From: Cephalopachus bancanus | Lineage: Eukaryota > Chordata > Mammalia > Primates > Tarsiidae | Reading direction: 5' to 3' | NCBI GenBank assembly: GCA_027257055.1 | Contig: JAPVLO010000003.1 | Span: 9,613,501 to 9,677,500, forward strand | Length of the DNA: 64,000 bases | In this document: positions 49,552-61,629 of the stretch, in pieces | Layout: the number at the start of each line of letters is the position of its first letter | Numbering within the stretch: position 1 is the stretch's first letter | Notes under the pieces: generated by a model | The model's database searches: none | Seen by the model: the letters and a program-made list of their open reading frames with translations, nothing else | Told to the model about the DNA's origin: nothing | Position numbers and translations under genes: made by a program

Positions 49552-50371
49552 AGCCTAACTCTTCCAACAACTTTGAACTTACGGTAGGAGTGAATATGGT
49601 GCTGCACATGTTTAAGTGTTTCACTGAGTACCAGTTGGGGGGGGGAGATACTGTTAAGTTGAACTCTTCTGTCTGAGTCACAGTAATACGGAAGTCCACC
49701 AACTCCTATTTTTCCTCAAGATCAGAATTACATCTAGCAAGTTAAGTGCTCAAGTCAAGTAGTATGAAATTTCCTCTCAACTAAAGAGGGTGGAAGCTGG
49801 CCTACTGTACCAAAAGGGACCCTCCTTCTGGGAGAGTCCTCTCCTGACCTTGGGTCCCCTGCTCCATCCTTCTCTGTCAGCTGCCTTGAGACAGATTCCT
49901 GGATAGGACAGTCCTGCCTCATGTACTGGGGAATTGCTGTGACCATTGGCTAAGGCGGCCAATTTTGCATTGTAAAACGATGCTATCTAAATTTTAATTC
50001 CCCAGGGCAAGGCCAAGCCTTAGTGTCCTACTTGTGGTCTGCATAAAGTTAAGCATTCTTTCTTCCAAACTCTCAGAGTGGCATCATCGACTTAGGTGAG
50101 GAAGGAATATTGGCTTACCTTGCCTGGTATTCAGAGCCAGGCAAGTTTTGGGGCAGGATATCCTAGTTACCCAAATTGAAAACTTTAGAGTTCTCCATTG
50201 CTCTTCCTTTTCTTTAACCATCTTCCCGAAGCTAGATTTATGCCAGGACCTGTTTGGGACACCGTCAGAAGTTTATATAAGTTTAGTTTTTGAATGGACA
50301 AGGAAAAGTGGGAGGAAAGAGAGGTAGGAGCGAGACTTAGGACCTGCCTGTTCAAAGTCTACCCTAATGTT

Positions 50372-50678
50372 GGCCGAGCACGTTGGCTCATGCCTATAAT
50401 CCCAGCACTTTGGGAGGCCGAGGTGAGAGGATTGCCTGAGCCCACGGGTTCGAGACCAACCTGGGCAACTTGATGAAACCTCATCTCCACAATAAAAAAA
50501 AAATTAGCCAGGCATGGTGGTGCGTGTCTGTAGTTCCAGCTACTTGGAAGACTGAGGTAGAAGGATCACCTGAGTCCAGCAGGTCGAGGCTGTGGTGGCC
50601 ATGAGTGTACCACTGCACTCCAGCCTGGGTGACAGAGTGAGACTCCAACTCAAAAAAACCTCAAAACAACAACAACAA
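50372..50678 (+). mobile_element. Alu with 18-base target duplication
   Basis: Sense dimer with perfect aaagtctaccctaatgtt at 50354-50371 and 50679-50696. Confidence 0.97.
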
Positions 50679-50917
50679 AAAGTCTACCCTAATGTTAACA
50701 GTGTGAGAAAATGACTCTTTTAAAAAAAGTCATCTGATTATTTAAAAAATCTCAAGAATATACATATCCTTTACCCAGCAATTCCATGTTTAGAAATTAA
50801 CTATATGTGAACATATTTTGCTGCAAATCAGAGTATTGTTTCTAATTATAAAATATTGCAACCAACCTAACTGTCCAACGACAGGGAATCACGTGAATGA
50901 ATTATGATATATCTATT

Positions 50918-51209
50918 TTTTTTTTTTTTTGAGTTGGAGTCTCTGTCGCCCAGACTGGAGTGCAGTGGCACGCTCCCAGGTATCGCAGCCTTGACCTGCT
51001 TGTCTCCGGCAATCCTTCCACCTCAACCTTCCAAGTAGCTGGAACTACAGGCGCACGCTACCATGCCCGGCTAAGTTTTTTTTTGGTTTATTGTAGAGAT
51101 GAGGTCTTGCCAAGTTGCCCAGGTGGGTCTTGAACCTGCGGGCTCAGGCAATCCACTCACCTCAGCCTCCCAAAGCACAGGATTATAGGCTGAGCCACCA
51201 AGCCCAGCT
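50918..51209 (-). mobile_element. Alu, strepsirrhine type
   Basis: Reverse dimer. Target duplication gatatatctatt (50906-50917) and gatacatctatt (51210-51221), one mismatch. It forms an inverted pair with the Alu at 50372, about 240 bases apart. Confidence 0.95.
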
Positions 51210-51663
51210 GATACATCTATTAATATACCTGTTCTTCCTCTAGCCTTCCCCATTTCAGTAAATAGCACCACTGTTAAATCAATTTCACAAGCTGGAAAGC
51301 TAGAATCATTCTTAAATTTCCCTCCCTCTCTTTCAACTTGCCATTCCAAGTCTATCATTTCTATAATGTAAATGGAGTCATCTTATAGATGCATTGATTT
51401 AGGCATTATATGTCATCAAGCCTGAAAAACAATGCATAAAGAAAGCATGAATGAGTGCTTTTAAGGGTTTACTCACCATCGATACAGAAAGAAACATATT
51501 GTTCAAGTAGCCAGGTAAGTGAATGTTGACTCCACTACCATCATAGGAGATGAAATTAAGAAAGAAGAATTAGAAAATAATGATATAGGGTTGCATACAT
51601 GAAACATATGTACATACTAAACTTTATGGATGATTTAAAAGAATTTTCAAAGTTAATTTTGAT

Positions 51664-51952
51664 CAGCTGGGCATGATGGCTCATGCTTATAATCTCAGCA
51701 CTATGGGAGACTAAGGCAGGAGGATCATTTCAGGCCAGGAGTTTGAGACCAGCCTTGGCAACATAGGGAGACCCTCATCTCTACAAAAGAGTACAAAAAC
51801 TAGCTGGACATCGTGGTCTGTGCCTGTAGTCCCAGCTACTTGGAAGGCTGAGGTTTGCTTAAGCCCAGGAGTTTGAGGTTATAGGGAGCTATGATTACAC
51901 CACTGTGCTCCAGCCTGGGTGACAGTGAGACCCTGTCTCTTAAAACAACAAC
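51664..51952 (+). mobile_element. Alu, older
   Basis: Sense dimer from 'agctgggcatgatggctcat' to an A-rich end followed at once by another Alu. Confidence 0.92.
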
Positions 51953-51953
51953 A

Positions 51954-52247
51954 GGCCAGGCTCGGTGGCTCAGCCTGTAATCCCAGCACTTTGGGAGGCC
52001 GAGGCGAGTGGATCGCCTGAGCCCACGGGTTCGAGACCAGCCTGGGCAACTTGGCAAGACCTCGTCTCTACAATAAATCAAAAATTAGTCAGGCGTGGTA
52101 GCGCGTGCCTGTAGTTCTGGCTACTTGGAAGGCTGAGGCGGAAAGATCACTGGAGTCCAGCAGGTCGACGCTGGGGTGGCCCTGAGTGTGCCACTGTGCT
52201 TCAGCCTTGGTGACGGAGTGAGACTCCCAATTCAAAAACAAAACAAA
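51954..52247 (+). mobile_element. Alu, strepsirrhine type, head-to-tail with the previous one
   Basis: Sense dimer from 'ggccaggctcggtggctcag' inserted into the A-rich tail of the preceding Alu. Confidence 0.95.
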
Positions 52248-52739
52248 CAACAATGGCAACACAGGTTTATTAGATACAATTAGTACCACCTTTAGAACCT
52301 GAACACCAGGGCCCTCATTCTTGCCCTGGTCCCTCTGGTCTCCTTCCACAGGGCAAGGAGTCCATGGGGCTAAGGGCATGTACCTACTCGAAGCTCAAAA
52401 CCATTCTCCAAAAGCCCAGGACTCCAGAACTCCCTCCCAGATAAGGCTGGTGGGGGTCTCTTGTCCAGGCACTTCCTTTAAGGGTGGATACTAGCTTTGA
52501 CTGTGGCAAATGGCGTGGATGGGTTGGATTTGTGGGCTCAGATGCCCATAGGTGAGTGTGAGCAGCTCCTCACGGCGTGGGCTGGAACAAGGGGTAAGAA
52601 GAGAATGTGACCAGGGTCTTCTGTTTGTCTTCTTGCCTCAGACCCTGCAAAGGTTCACAGCCATCCTGGATGCAGTGTTTACTGCTGACTATTGGTACTA
52701 ACCAACTCTCCCACTCCCATATAAGATATGACTACATTT

Positions 52740-53037
52740 TTTTTAATTTTTATTTTTTTTTGAGTTGGAGTCTCACTCTGTCGCCCAGACTGGAGTGCAG
52801 TGGCCGCTCCCGGCCACCGCAGCCTCGACCTGCTGGGCTCCGGCGATCCTTCCACCTCAGCCTTCCAAGTAGCTGGAACTACAGGCACGCGCTACCACGC
52901 CTGGCTAATTTTTTGATTTATTGTAGAGATGAGGTCTCGCCTGCCCAGGGGGTGTCTCGAACCCGCGGGCTCAGGCAATTCACTCACCTCAGCCTCCCAA
53001 AGGTGGGGGATTACAGGCTGAGCCACCGAGCCCGGCT
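52740..53037 (-). mobile_element. Alu, strepsirrhine type
   Basis: Reverse dimer. Target duplication gatatgact at 52725-52733 and 53038-53046. 'ggtctcgcctgcccaggggg' is close to the young subfamily variant. Confidence 0.95.
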
Positions 53038-53339
53038 GATATGACTCCATTATATCTCAGATCCAATGATTACATCTGCAGATGCAATAAACAATTAGTA
53101 TTTTTAAAGCAAAAATAAGAAAATAAAGTATACTCATAATTTCCCGACCCAGAAGACTACTACAGCACCTTGCAGATTTTTTATCACATGTATATGTGGA
53201 AAATATATGTAAATATAGATGTAGTATATATTCACATCCATCTAAAACATAGTTATTGACTAAAAGGTAACCCATTATATAGATTATTTCATGCACATGT
53301 ACTATTGTGCTGTGTAGTACTAAGCTCCAGCATATACGT

Positions 53340-53885
53340 TGCTGAACATGGCACTTACAGTTTGATGGGGGAAATGGGTATTAAACAAACGGGAAAAACT
53401 ACGTAAGCATAATTTGTGACGAAAGACCATGAAGGAAAAGAATAGGATAGGAACAAGAGAGAAAATAGGAGTATATAATGTGGTCCCAGAAAGTTTGTCT
53501 GAGGGAAAAGAGTAAGTTTAGACTTGAAGGATGAGAAATTTGTCATGTGAAAAGCTGAGGAAGAATATTCTAGGCAGAGGGAACAGCGTATTTGAAAGCC
53601 TGGATATGGAAAAGTTCTTAGTGAGTATTAGAAATTGCAAGATGATCACCGTGGCTTGCAGTTAGTGAGGCAGGGACAAATGAAGCTGAAGGTCTTCCCA
53701 TGCTCTGCAAGACGTAGTGTATTTTCAGTTGGTGACAGAGTACACAATCTGATTTATATTTTAGAAAGTTTACTCTGCCTGTTCTGTGTGGGAGAATGGA
53801 TTGGGGGATTGGGGGCAAGCATGTAAGATGATAGATGAGAGGAGTACTGCAATAGTCCAAACAATATGATGAAGGCAGAGAGTAG
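53340..53885 (-). mobile_element. L2 fragment
   Basis: The motifs 'atattctaggcagagggaac', 'tgtgtgggagaatggattgg' and 'tactgcaatagtccaaac' are in the order of a reverse-complement L2 3' region. Confidence 0.65.
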
Positions 53886-54284
53886 AATATTTGTGTAATG
53901 TGGTTTTTCTGTATAAATTACTGCAAAATAAAATCTCAAATTCCCTGGAACATGTCATGCACTAACAACTCCACAAGGTGGCAGTGTCATAGTAATTAAG
54001 CAACTTTGGAAGATCTCCCCCCGCCCCCCAGGAGTACTCAATGTATTGCATTACTCCTAAGGTTATATATTTTAAATGATGTTTGATCTTTGATTCACCT
54101 TGGCATTTACATTCCCTTTAAGTTCCAAGAATGTAATATATTTTATAGTTCTTGTTTTAAAATTATAATTCAAATAATATCCCTGACTGGGAGAATGTGA
54201 AGGTCTCTGCCCGCACACTTTTGGTTGTTTACTACTTTGCATCTTTCTCTACTTTAAAAAATAACAATAATCAAATAATATCAA

Positions 54285-54475
54285 CTGCTGTTTCTTGAGC
54301 ATCTTTTATGAGTGAGTCATCATGCTGTTCTTTATTTACATCATCTCATTTATCCTTGCAGGGTAGATGTTGTTCTTCTGATTTTACAGACAAGAAGCCA
54401 GAGGCTAGGGAAGGTTGGAATTTGCCCAGAGTCACAATTATTATCTGCTAGAACCCGAATTCAAGCTCAGTCTCT
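54285..54475 (+). mobile_element. MIR fragment
   Basis: The 3' part is present: 'catctcatttatccttgc', 'gattttacagacaagaagcc' and 'tgcccagagtcacaatta'. Confidence 0.7.
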
Positions 54476-55134
54476 TTAGGTAAATTATTAAATGGATAAA
54501 TTAGTAAATAAACACACAAATAAATAAGACAACTGACAAATAGATAATGGATTGAAGAAATTGTTTGCTCAGTATACATATCAGTTAACAACAAAGTTAA
54601 AGGTACATCCCAAAGTACGCAAGTATGATAAAATAATATTCTCATAACTCGAAGATAATAACTATTACTCCTTTGGCATACTTCCTTTGTGAGTGGATGC
54701 ATTTGTGTATCTATCTATTATCTGATTCAGGTCATGTTAATAAAAGAGGCTTAATGTCAACTAATGACAATGAAGAAAAAGGAAAAAATATAAAAGGTTA
54801 TAGTAAATGAGATGCATATTAAATAATTTGCATCTCCTGTTTTTCCTTAACATTATATAGTAGAATTTCCCAATAGTATTAAAAACTTCCTTGAAAAAGG
54901 ACTAATAGGTTTATAATATTCTTTCATTTGAGCTTACCATATTGTAGTCAATAATTCTCCTATAATTGGATTTAGCAATTTCCTTTCAAAACGAAGGGAC
55001 TATTAATAACGCTACAATGATCATCTTTGTATAGAAATCTTTGTTTATATCTCTGCCCATTTTGCTAAGGATGCATTCCTAGAACTTGCATGACTTATTG
55101 GATAAAAAGAAATTAACTTTTAAAAGATTCTTAA

Positions 55135-55422
55135 GGCCAGGCTCGGTGGCTCAGCCTGTAATCCTAGCACTTTGGGAGGCCGATGTGAGTGAATTGCCCG
55201 AGGCTGCAGGTTCAAGACTAGCCCAGGGAACTTGACAAGACCTCATCTCTATAATAAATAAAAAATTAGCCGGGTGTGGTAGCACATGCCTGTAGTTCCA
55301 GCTACTTGGAGGGCTGAGGTGGAAGGATCACTGGAGCCTAGCAAGTCGACGCTGGAGTAGCTGTGAATGTGCCACTGTACTCCAGCCTGGGTGATGGAGT
55401 GAGACTCCAACTCAAAAAAAAA
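55135..55422 (+). mobile_element. Alu
   Basis: Sense dimer. Target duplication attcttaa at 55127-55134 and 55423-55430. Confidence 0.94.
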
Positions 55423-55567
55423 ATTCTTAAAGTTATTATTTTTAACCTGATTATTAAAGTTTCACATTTTCATTTAAAAATATTTTCAGAAAAGAAAAAC
55501 TTCAAAGTTTTTCAGCAGAGAAGTCTTCCAAAGTTGCCATATTCCTCTAATCAAAATAACTACTTTT

Positions 55568-55840
55568 TTGTTGTTGTTTTTGAGACAAGAGACAAGTTCT
55601 CACTTTGTTGCCCAGGCTGGAGTACAGTGGTACAATCTCTGTTCACCACAGCCTCAACCCTCTGGACTCAGGCGATCTTTCATCCTCAGCCTCCTGAGTA
55701 GCTGGGACTACAAGCATGTGCCACCACACCCGGCTAATTTTTAAATTTTTTTTTAATCTCAAACTCCTGGGCTCAAGCGGTTCTTCTGCCCCGGCCTCCC
55801 AAAGTGCTGGGATTACAGGTGAGAGACACTGCGCCTGGCC
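55568..55840 (-). mobile_element. Alu with deletion
   Basis: Reverse Alu with part of the right monomer lost after 'cggctaatttttaaattt'. Near-duplicate flanks aaaataactactttt (55553-) and aaaatcactactttt (55841-). Confidence 0.93.
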
Positions 55841-56323
55841 CAAAATCACTACTTTTATGATTTTTGTGTATTTATTTCCAGCTATATTTGTATATTTATA
55901 TGTCCATATCTGTAATAATTATCATGTCTACACCTATTTTCACAGTTATAATAAGATATATACTCACACAATAACTTTCATATCTTACCCTTGTTATTTA
56001 ACATTATAAAATTTTATATATACATCTGGAGATATATATGTAAAATAAATATGTTTCATAGAAATAAATATTCTTCAGAAAAATAAATTTTTAATAGTGG
56101 AAGTATAAAAGGAAAGTTTTATTAGTGTTTTCGTATTAAACTTTTAGATTACTTATAAACTTTTTATTGTAGAGATATCGTTGCCACTCTGAAGATTCTT
56201 TTCTTTAGATTGACTTATGGAAAGTTCATTACTAGATCAAAAAATGAAGGTACTCTTTATGAATGTTGATACATATTGCCAAAATGCCCTCCAGAAAGAT
56301 TCTTCCTGCATTGATTTCTGTGG

Positions 56324-56619
56324 ATTTTTTTTTTTTTAGTTGGAATCTCACTTTGTTCCCCAGGCTGGAGTGCAGTAGCACGCTCACGGCTACTCCAATG
56401 TCGACTTGCAGGGCTTCAGCGATCCTTCTGTCTCAGCCTTCCAGGTAGCTGGAACTATAGGCGAGTGCTACCACACCCGGCTAATTTTTTGATTTTTTTG
56501 TAGAGACGAGGTCTTACCATGTTATCCAGGCTGCTTTCGAACCCACGGGCTCAGGCAATCTTCTCACCTCGGCCTCCCAAAGTGATGGGATTACAGGCTT
56601 GAGCCACTACACTCGGCCG
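56324..56619 (-). mobile_element. Alu
   Basis: Reverse dimer from the poly-T at 56324 to 'gagccactacactcggcc'. Confidence 0.93.
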
Positions 56620-56659
56620 GATGTTTTATTATATGGACTAGATTCATAATATTATAAGA

Positions 56660-56905
56660 AGTATAGTATTTCAGAATTTGGACTTTGCAATTAGCCATAT
56701 CTGGGTTCAGATCCTGGCTCTGCTGCTATCTTTTTGGTCTTGGGCAAGTTACTTAGCCCATCTAATTCTCAGTTTCCCTGTCTATGAAAGTGGGATTGTA
56801 GGGAGGACTCCAACATACTGTGCATACAGAACAGTTAGCATGGGCTGTGTCACTTAGGGAACATTCAATACCGTCAGCTGCTATGATTATGATATTGATA
56901 AAGTT
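56660..56905 (+). mobile_element. MIR, nearly complete
   Basis: The motifs 'atctgggttcagatcctggc', 'cttgggcaagttacttagcc' and 'agtttccctgtctatgaaag' give a clear MIR core. Confidence 0.85.
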
Positions 56906-57122
56906 ATTTTATAACTTTAATAAATTCTGATAATCTTGAATGGTGTAGAAAGCACTCATTTAAAAACTTTAACGAGTCACTCGTATATGATTAAAAAATA
57001 AAAAACAAAGCTGCATTTACACCTCCTCAATCAGCATTAGCTTGGCTCACTCACAGCTAAGGGATATACTTCCACATTCTTAGTGCACACAATTTATATC
57101 TTGCCTTAAAATATCTGAAACA

Positions 57123-57413
57123 AGCCAGGCTCGTTGGCTCAGCCTGTAATCCCGTGCCTTTGGGAGGCTGAGGTGAGTGGATTGCCTGAGCCCGCAGGTT
57201 CGAGACCCACCTGGGCAGCGAGACCTCATCTCTACAATAAATCAAAAAATTAGCCGGGCGTGGTAGTGCATGCCTGTAATTCCGGCTATTTGGAAGGCTG
57301 AGGCGGAAGGATCGCCGGAGCCCAGCAGGTCGAGGCTGCGGTGGCCGGGAGCGGCCACTGCACTCCAGTCTGGGCGACAGAGTGAGACTCCAACTCAAAA
57401 AAAAAAAAAAAAA
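57123..57413 (+). mobile_element. Alu, strepsirrhine young subfamily
   Basis: It has 'gcctttgggagg' and 'gggcagcgagacctcatc'. Perfect target duplication atctgaaaca at 57113-57122 and 57414-57423. Confidence 0.97.
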
Positions 57414-57698
57414 ATCTGAAACAATACAAAGCCAGATTTTCTCAAAGTTTAGAGGGATTTGGGAGTAGAGTTTTTCTGTATTACTTTAATTTTTTGACAA
57501 TAGCTATGTATACTGAAGAGAAAAAAATAAAGATGTACCCATTGAAAAAAGTGCCTGCCTCACCGAAGTTACAGATTTATCATCATCCAAGATTAGAGAT
57601 TTTTAAAAAGTCAACATTTACATCTCCAAATGCAGAGTCGTTTTAGGAACTGTTTCAAGGTATACTTCTTGTTTCATTGATTTCTCTCTTATGCCAGT

Positions 57699-57775
57699 TT
57701 TATTTATTTTTATTTTATTTTGTTTATATTTTATTTTGCTTTACTATTTTAATTTAATTTAACTTAATTTAATTT
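57699..57775 (+). repeat. (TTTTA/TTTAA)n low-complexity tract
   Basis: Mixed TTTTA and TTTAA units. They probably derive from the A-rich tail of the adjacent minus-strand Alu. Confidence 0.85.
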
Positions 57776-58047
57776 TTGAGCCGAAGTCTCACTCTGTCAC
57801 CCAGGCTGCTGTGCAGTGGTACGCTCACAGCCTCCGCAGCCTCAACCTGCTGGTCTCAGGTGATCCTTCCGCCTCAGCCTTCCAAGTAGCGAGAATCACA
57901 GGCAAGTACCACCACACCTGGCTAATTTTTTTGATTTATTGTAGAGACAAGGTCTCACCATGTTGCTCAGGCTGGTCTCAAACCCCCGATTCTCTTGCCT
58001 CAGCCTCCCAAAGTGCTGAGATTACAGGCGTGAATCACCATGCCCGG
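57776..58047 (-). mobile_element. Alu
   Basis: Reverse dimer from 'gagccgaagtctcactctgt' to 'gaatcaccatgcccgg'. Confidence 0.93.
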
Positions 58048-58062
58048 TTTATTGTAATTTTT

Positions 58063-58309
58063 TTTTTTTTTTTAGTTGGAGTCTCACTCTGTTGACCAGA
58101 CTAGAGTGCAGTGGCACACTCCTGGCCACTGCAGGCTCGACCTGCTGGGCTCCAGTGATCCTTCCGGCTACTTGGAAGGCTGAGGCGGAAGGATCACCAG
58201 ATTTTTGATTTACTGTAGTGATGAGATCTCGCCAAGTTGCCCAGGCAATTCATTCGCCTCGGCCTCCCAATGTGCTGGGATTATAGGCTGAGCCACCGAA
58301 CCCAGCCGC
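58063..58309 (-). mobile_element. Alu with inverted-duplication scar
   Basis: Reverse Alu whose target copies ttattgtaatttt lie at 58049-58061 and 58310-58322. Between 58166 and 58200 a segment is in the opposite orientation to the rest of the element. Confidence 0.93.
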
Positions 58310-58323
58310 TTATTGTAATTTTA

Positions 58324-58727
58324 TTTTATTTTTTTAAAATTTTCAATATTTTTATTATTAAAAATGTGGGGTACAATTCAGAATTAGGTATACAAACATT
58401 GATTATGCAGCTACCCTTTTGATGAGGTATGCCCTCTCTCCCCTAGTACTTTCCCTCAACTGCCAATCTCATCCCCCTCCCCTGACAGTTTCCCATGACT
58501 GCCAAATACTTTCTTATAGTATTATAATTGTTCAAGATCTGCTTATGAGTGAGGACATATGGTACTCTGTTCTTTGTTTCTGTGATAGATCACTGAGTGT
58601 GATCGACTCCAAATCCATCCAAGTTGCTGAGAAGTCCATATATTTGTCCTTATTTATGGCTGCATAATATTCCATTGTGTATATATACCACATTTTCTTT
58701 ATCCAGTCCAGCTTTGATGGGCAACCG
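58324..58727 (-). mobile_element. 5'-truncated L1 3' end with target-site duplication
   Basis: The reverse complement of a strepsirrhine-type L1 3' UTR and ORF2 end ('tgcttatgagtgaggacata', 'ctgcataatattccattgtg'). It is flanked by ttattgtaatttta at 58310-58323 and 58728-58741. Length about 400 bp. Confidence 0.85.
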
Positions 58728-59107
58728 TTATTGTAATTTTAAATTGCACTTGAATATCTATAAGGGTAATCCCCTACATTAATCTTCATTTTGAAATTTC
58801 ATGAACAACTCTTGCCTATTATTTTTTCAGACGAGACTTAGAGTCCCTTTAGGCCTTTCTAATTGCTTCACTGCTATCTCTACTTGAATTTTAATAAGAA
58901 TGTCAAACTTGGCATTCATAAACCAATCTTCCTCTCAATAAATGGCAACGCTGCACTTCCATTTGCTGAGAATGAAAACTGTGAACTCATCCTTGGCCCC
59001 TCTTTTCCTCTCACACCCCACTTCCAGTACATCAGTGAATCTTGCAGACTCTGTTTTTCCTTAGACACCCATAATCCAATCACTTTGAACCTCCTCCCCT
59101 GCTGCCA

Positions 59108-59403
59108 TTTTTTTTTTTTTTTTTTTTTTTTGAGTTGGAGTCTTACTCTGTCGCCCAGACTGGAGTGCAGTGGCCGCTCCCGGCCACCGCAACCTCGACC
59201 TGCTGGGCTCCGGCGATCCTTCCACCTCAGCCTTCCAAGTAGCCGGAATCACAGGCATGCGCTACCACGCCCAGCTGATTTTTTGATTTATTATGGAGAT
59301 GAGGTCTCGCTGCCCAGGCGGGTCTCGAACCCGCGGGCTCAGGCAATCCACTCACCTCAGCCTCCCAAAGGCGCGGGATTACAGGCTGAGCCACCGAGCC
59401 CGG
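59108..59403 (-). mobile_element. Alu, strepsirrhine young subfamily
   Basis: It has a run of about 24 T, 'ggtctcgctgcccaggcggg' and 'aaaggcgcgggattaca'. 'ccatttttt' is found on both sides. It is inserted at the edge of an L2. Confidence 0.96.
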
Positions 59404-59404
59404 C

Positions 59405-59930
59405 CCATTTTTTATTTCTTCCAGTAGCCTCCTAATTTGTCTTCCTTCTTCTGGCCTTGTCCCCCTACAGATTATTCTGGACACAAGAGTCAGAGGGATC
59501 CTTTAATTCTAAGTCAGGTCTCATCGCGCCTCTGCTTAAAACTCTCCAATGACTTGCCATCTCACTCAGAATAAAGGTCAAAGTCCCTACATGATTCACC
59601 CCCACCCATCCGCCTACTGCTGCTCTCAACCCCTTCTCTGTACTCTCCCTTCCTTCACTTGACTCCTGTTCTTTGTATGTATACCAGGCCTATCTCTGGA
59701 CCTTTGTACTTGCTTCCACGTCTCATGACCTTTCTTGCTTCCATTCTCGGTACAAATGTTACCTTATCAATGAGGCCTTTTTGAATTACTTACATAAAAT
59801 AGTAACCCCACCACTACCTTCCCTGTCTAGGTTTATAGCCTTTATTTGTCTACATAATACTTATTATCCTTTGACATATAAACTCACTTATTATCTGTTT
59901 GTTGTCTGTCAAAAAAGGCCTCTGTAATTT
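59405..59930 (+). mobile_element. L2 fragment (3' part)
   Basis: It contains 'ctgcttaaaactctccaatg', 'agaataaaggtcaaagtccc', 'tggacctttgtacttgcttc' and 'acaaatgttaccttatcaat', a clear sense L2 3' end. An Alu (59108-59403) is inserted at its left edge, and L2 sequence may continue before that Alu. Confidence 0.75.
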
Positions 59931-60129
59931 TAATTAGAAAGGTATGAGGTATATAATTTAATTTGAAAACAAATACTTTTTCTAAATAATTATTTTTTCC
60001 ATTCAAAACTTTGGTACCATCCCAATGTTATTTAAATCATCTTTCGTGTCTCCTAGTGTGTGTATCCATTCATTATAGTTCTTACCATGTGGAACATGAT
60101 CATTTCTTATTAAAGTTTTTCATAGCTTT

Positions 60130-60978
60130 TTTATTTCTCTTTTTAAAAATTGAGATATAATTCACATATCAGAAAATTCAACATTTGGAAGTATACAATG
60201 AATGGTTGTTGTCATGGTCACAAAGTTATGCAACCATGACCACCATTTAACTCCAGAGCATTTCATTGCCCCCAGAAGAAACTCCATGCCTTTTAGCAGT
60301 CCATGCCTATTCCCCTCACCCAGCACTAGGCAACCACTATTCTACTTTATTTCTATATGGATTTGTCTATTTTGGATATTTCATATGAAAGAAATTATAC
60401 AACATGTAGACTTTTTTGTCATCTTCTTTTACCTAGTATAATGCTTTCAAGGTTCAACCATGTTGTAACATATACCAGTATTTCATTCCTTTTTACAGCT
60501 GAATAATATTCTGTTGTGTGATATACTACATTTTGTTTATCCAGTTATCAGTTAATGGATTTTAGGTTGTTTGCACCTTTCACCCATTCTGAATAATGCT
60601 GCTATGAACATTCATGAACAAATTGTTGTGGACATGTTTTCAATTATTTTGGGTATGTATCTAGGAGTGGAATTGCTAGGTCATATGATAATCCCATATT
60701 TAACTTTTTGAGGAATGCCAAATTGTTTTACATAGCAGCTGTTCCATTTTACATTCCCAGCAGCAATAGCTGAGGGTTACGATTTCTTCACACGCCTACA
60801 CGTAGACTTTTCAGTCTTTGATTATCACCACCCTAGTGGGTATAAAGTAGTATCTCGTTATGATTTTGTTTTACATTTTCCAAATGACTAATGATGTTAA
60901 GCACCTTTTTCTATGTGTATTGACTATTTGTGTATGTTCTTTCAGGAAATAGCTATTCAAATCCTTTTCCCATCTTTA
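60130..60978 (-). mobile_element. Old L1M, left piece
   Basis: Reverse-complement L1M 3' region ('tattctgttgtgtgatata', 'taggagtggaattgctaggt', 'caccaccctagtgggtataa'). It is interrupted by a younger L1 and continues at 63126. Confidence 0.8.
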
Positions 60979-61339
60979 TTTATTTATTTTTTCTTTTAAA
61001 AATTAATTAATCTTTTTTTCAACCTTTTCTAGTTTTTTTTTTAAATGTGTGGCACAGTTCAGGTGTAGGTACATAAGTGGTCATTGTACAGGTAAAGTTT
61101 GGTACCCTTATTGATGTTATATGACCCTCCTTCCTCTCCTGGCAGTGTCCAATTACTGCCAATCCCTTTCTAATATATAGTATTATGATAAATGTTTAGG
61201 GACTTCTTATGAGTGAGTACATGTAGTGCTCTTTGTTTCTGTGATCAGTCACTGAGTATTATAGACTCTAATTCCATCCAAGTTGTTGTGAAGTTCATAA
61301 TTTTGTTTTTCTTTATGGCTGCATAATATCCCATCATGT

Positions 61340-61629
61340 GCCAGGCTCATGCCTGTAATCCCAGTGCTTTGGGAGGCTGAGGTGAGTGGATTGCCTGAGT
61401 CTGCGGGTTCGAGACCCGCCTGGGCAAGTTGGTGAGACCTCATCTCTACAATAAATCAAAAATTAGCCGGGCGTGGTAGCGCACGCCTGTAGTTCCAGCT
61501 ACTTGGAAGGCTGAGGTGGAAGGGTCGCCAGAGCCCAGCAGGTTGAGGCTACAGTGGCCGGGAGCGGCCACTACACTCCAGTCTGGGTGACGGAGTGAGA
61601 TGCCAACTCAAAAAAGAAAAAAATAAATT
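61340..61629 (+). mobile_element. Alu inside the inverted L1
   Basis: Sense Alu with a shortened head ('gccaggctcatgcctgtaat'). Target duplication ccatcatgt at 61331-61339 and 61630-61638. Confidence 0.95.

Larger units (their letters stand above)
42461..57100. other. Non-coding region, intergenic or distal intron
   Basis: No gene is recognised. Stretches without an assigned repeat include 42461-42790, 43280-43860, 44050-44530, 44900-45190, 46860-47820, 48140-49240, 49560-50350, 51230-51655, 52260-52735, 54480-55120 and 55860-56320. The 42790-43275 segment looks like an old dispersed mammalian repeat (ending in a 'ttaagtcactgtaatggg' motif) whose family I could not fix. The 48370-48700 stretch is relatively GC-rich but has no recognisable protein. 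Confidence 0.7.

Noticed and set aside
54760..54800. 'atgaagaaaaaggaa' considered as part of an alternative lysine-rich SLC44A1 C-terminal exon.
   Set aside because: There is no splice acceptor in frame and no close stop. It is an A-rich stretch.
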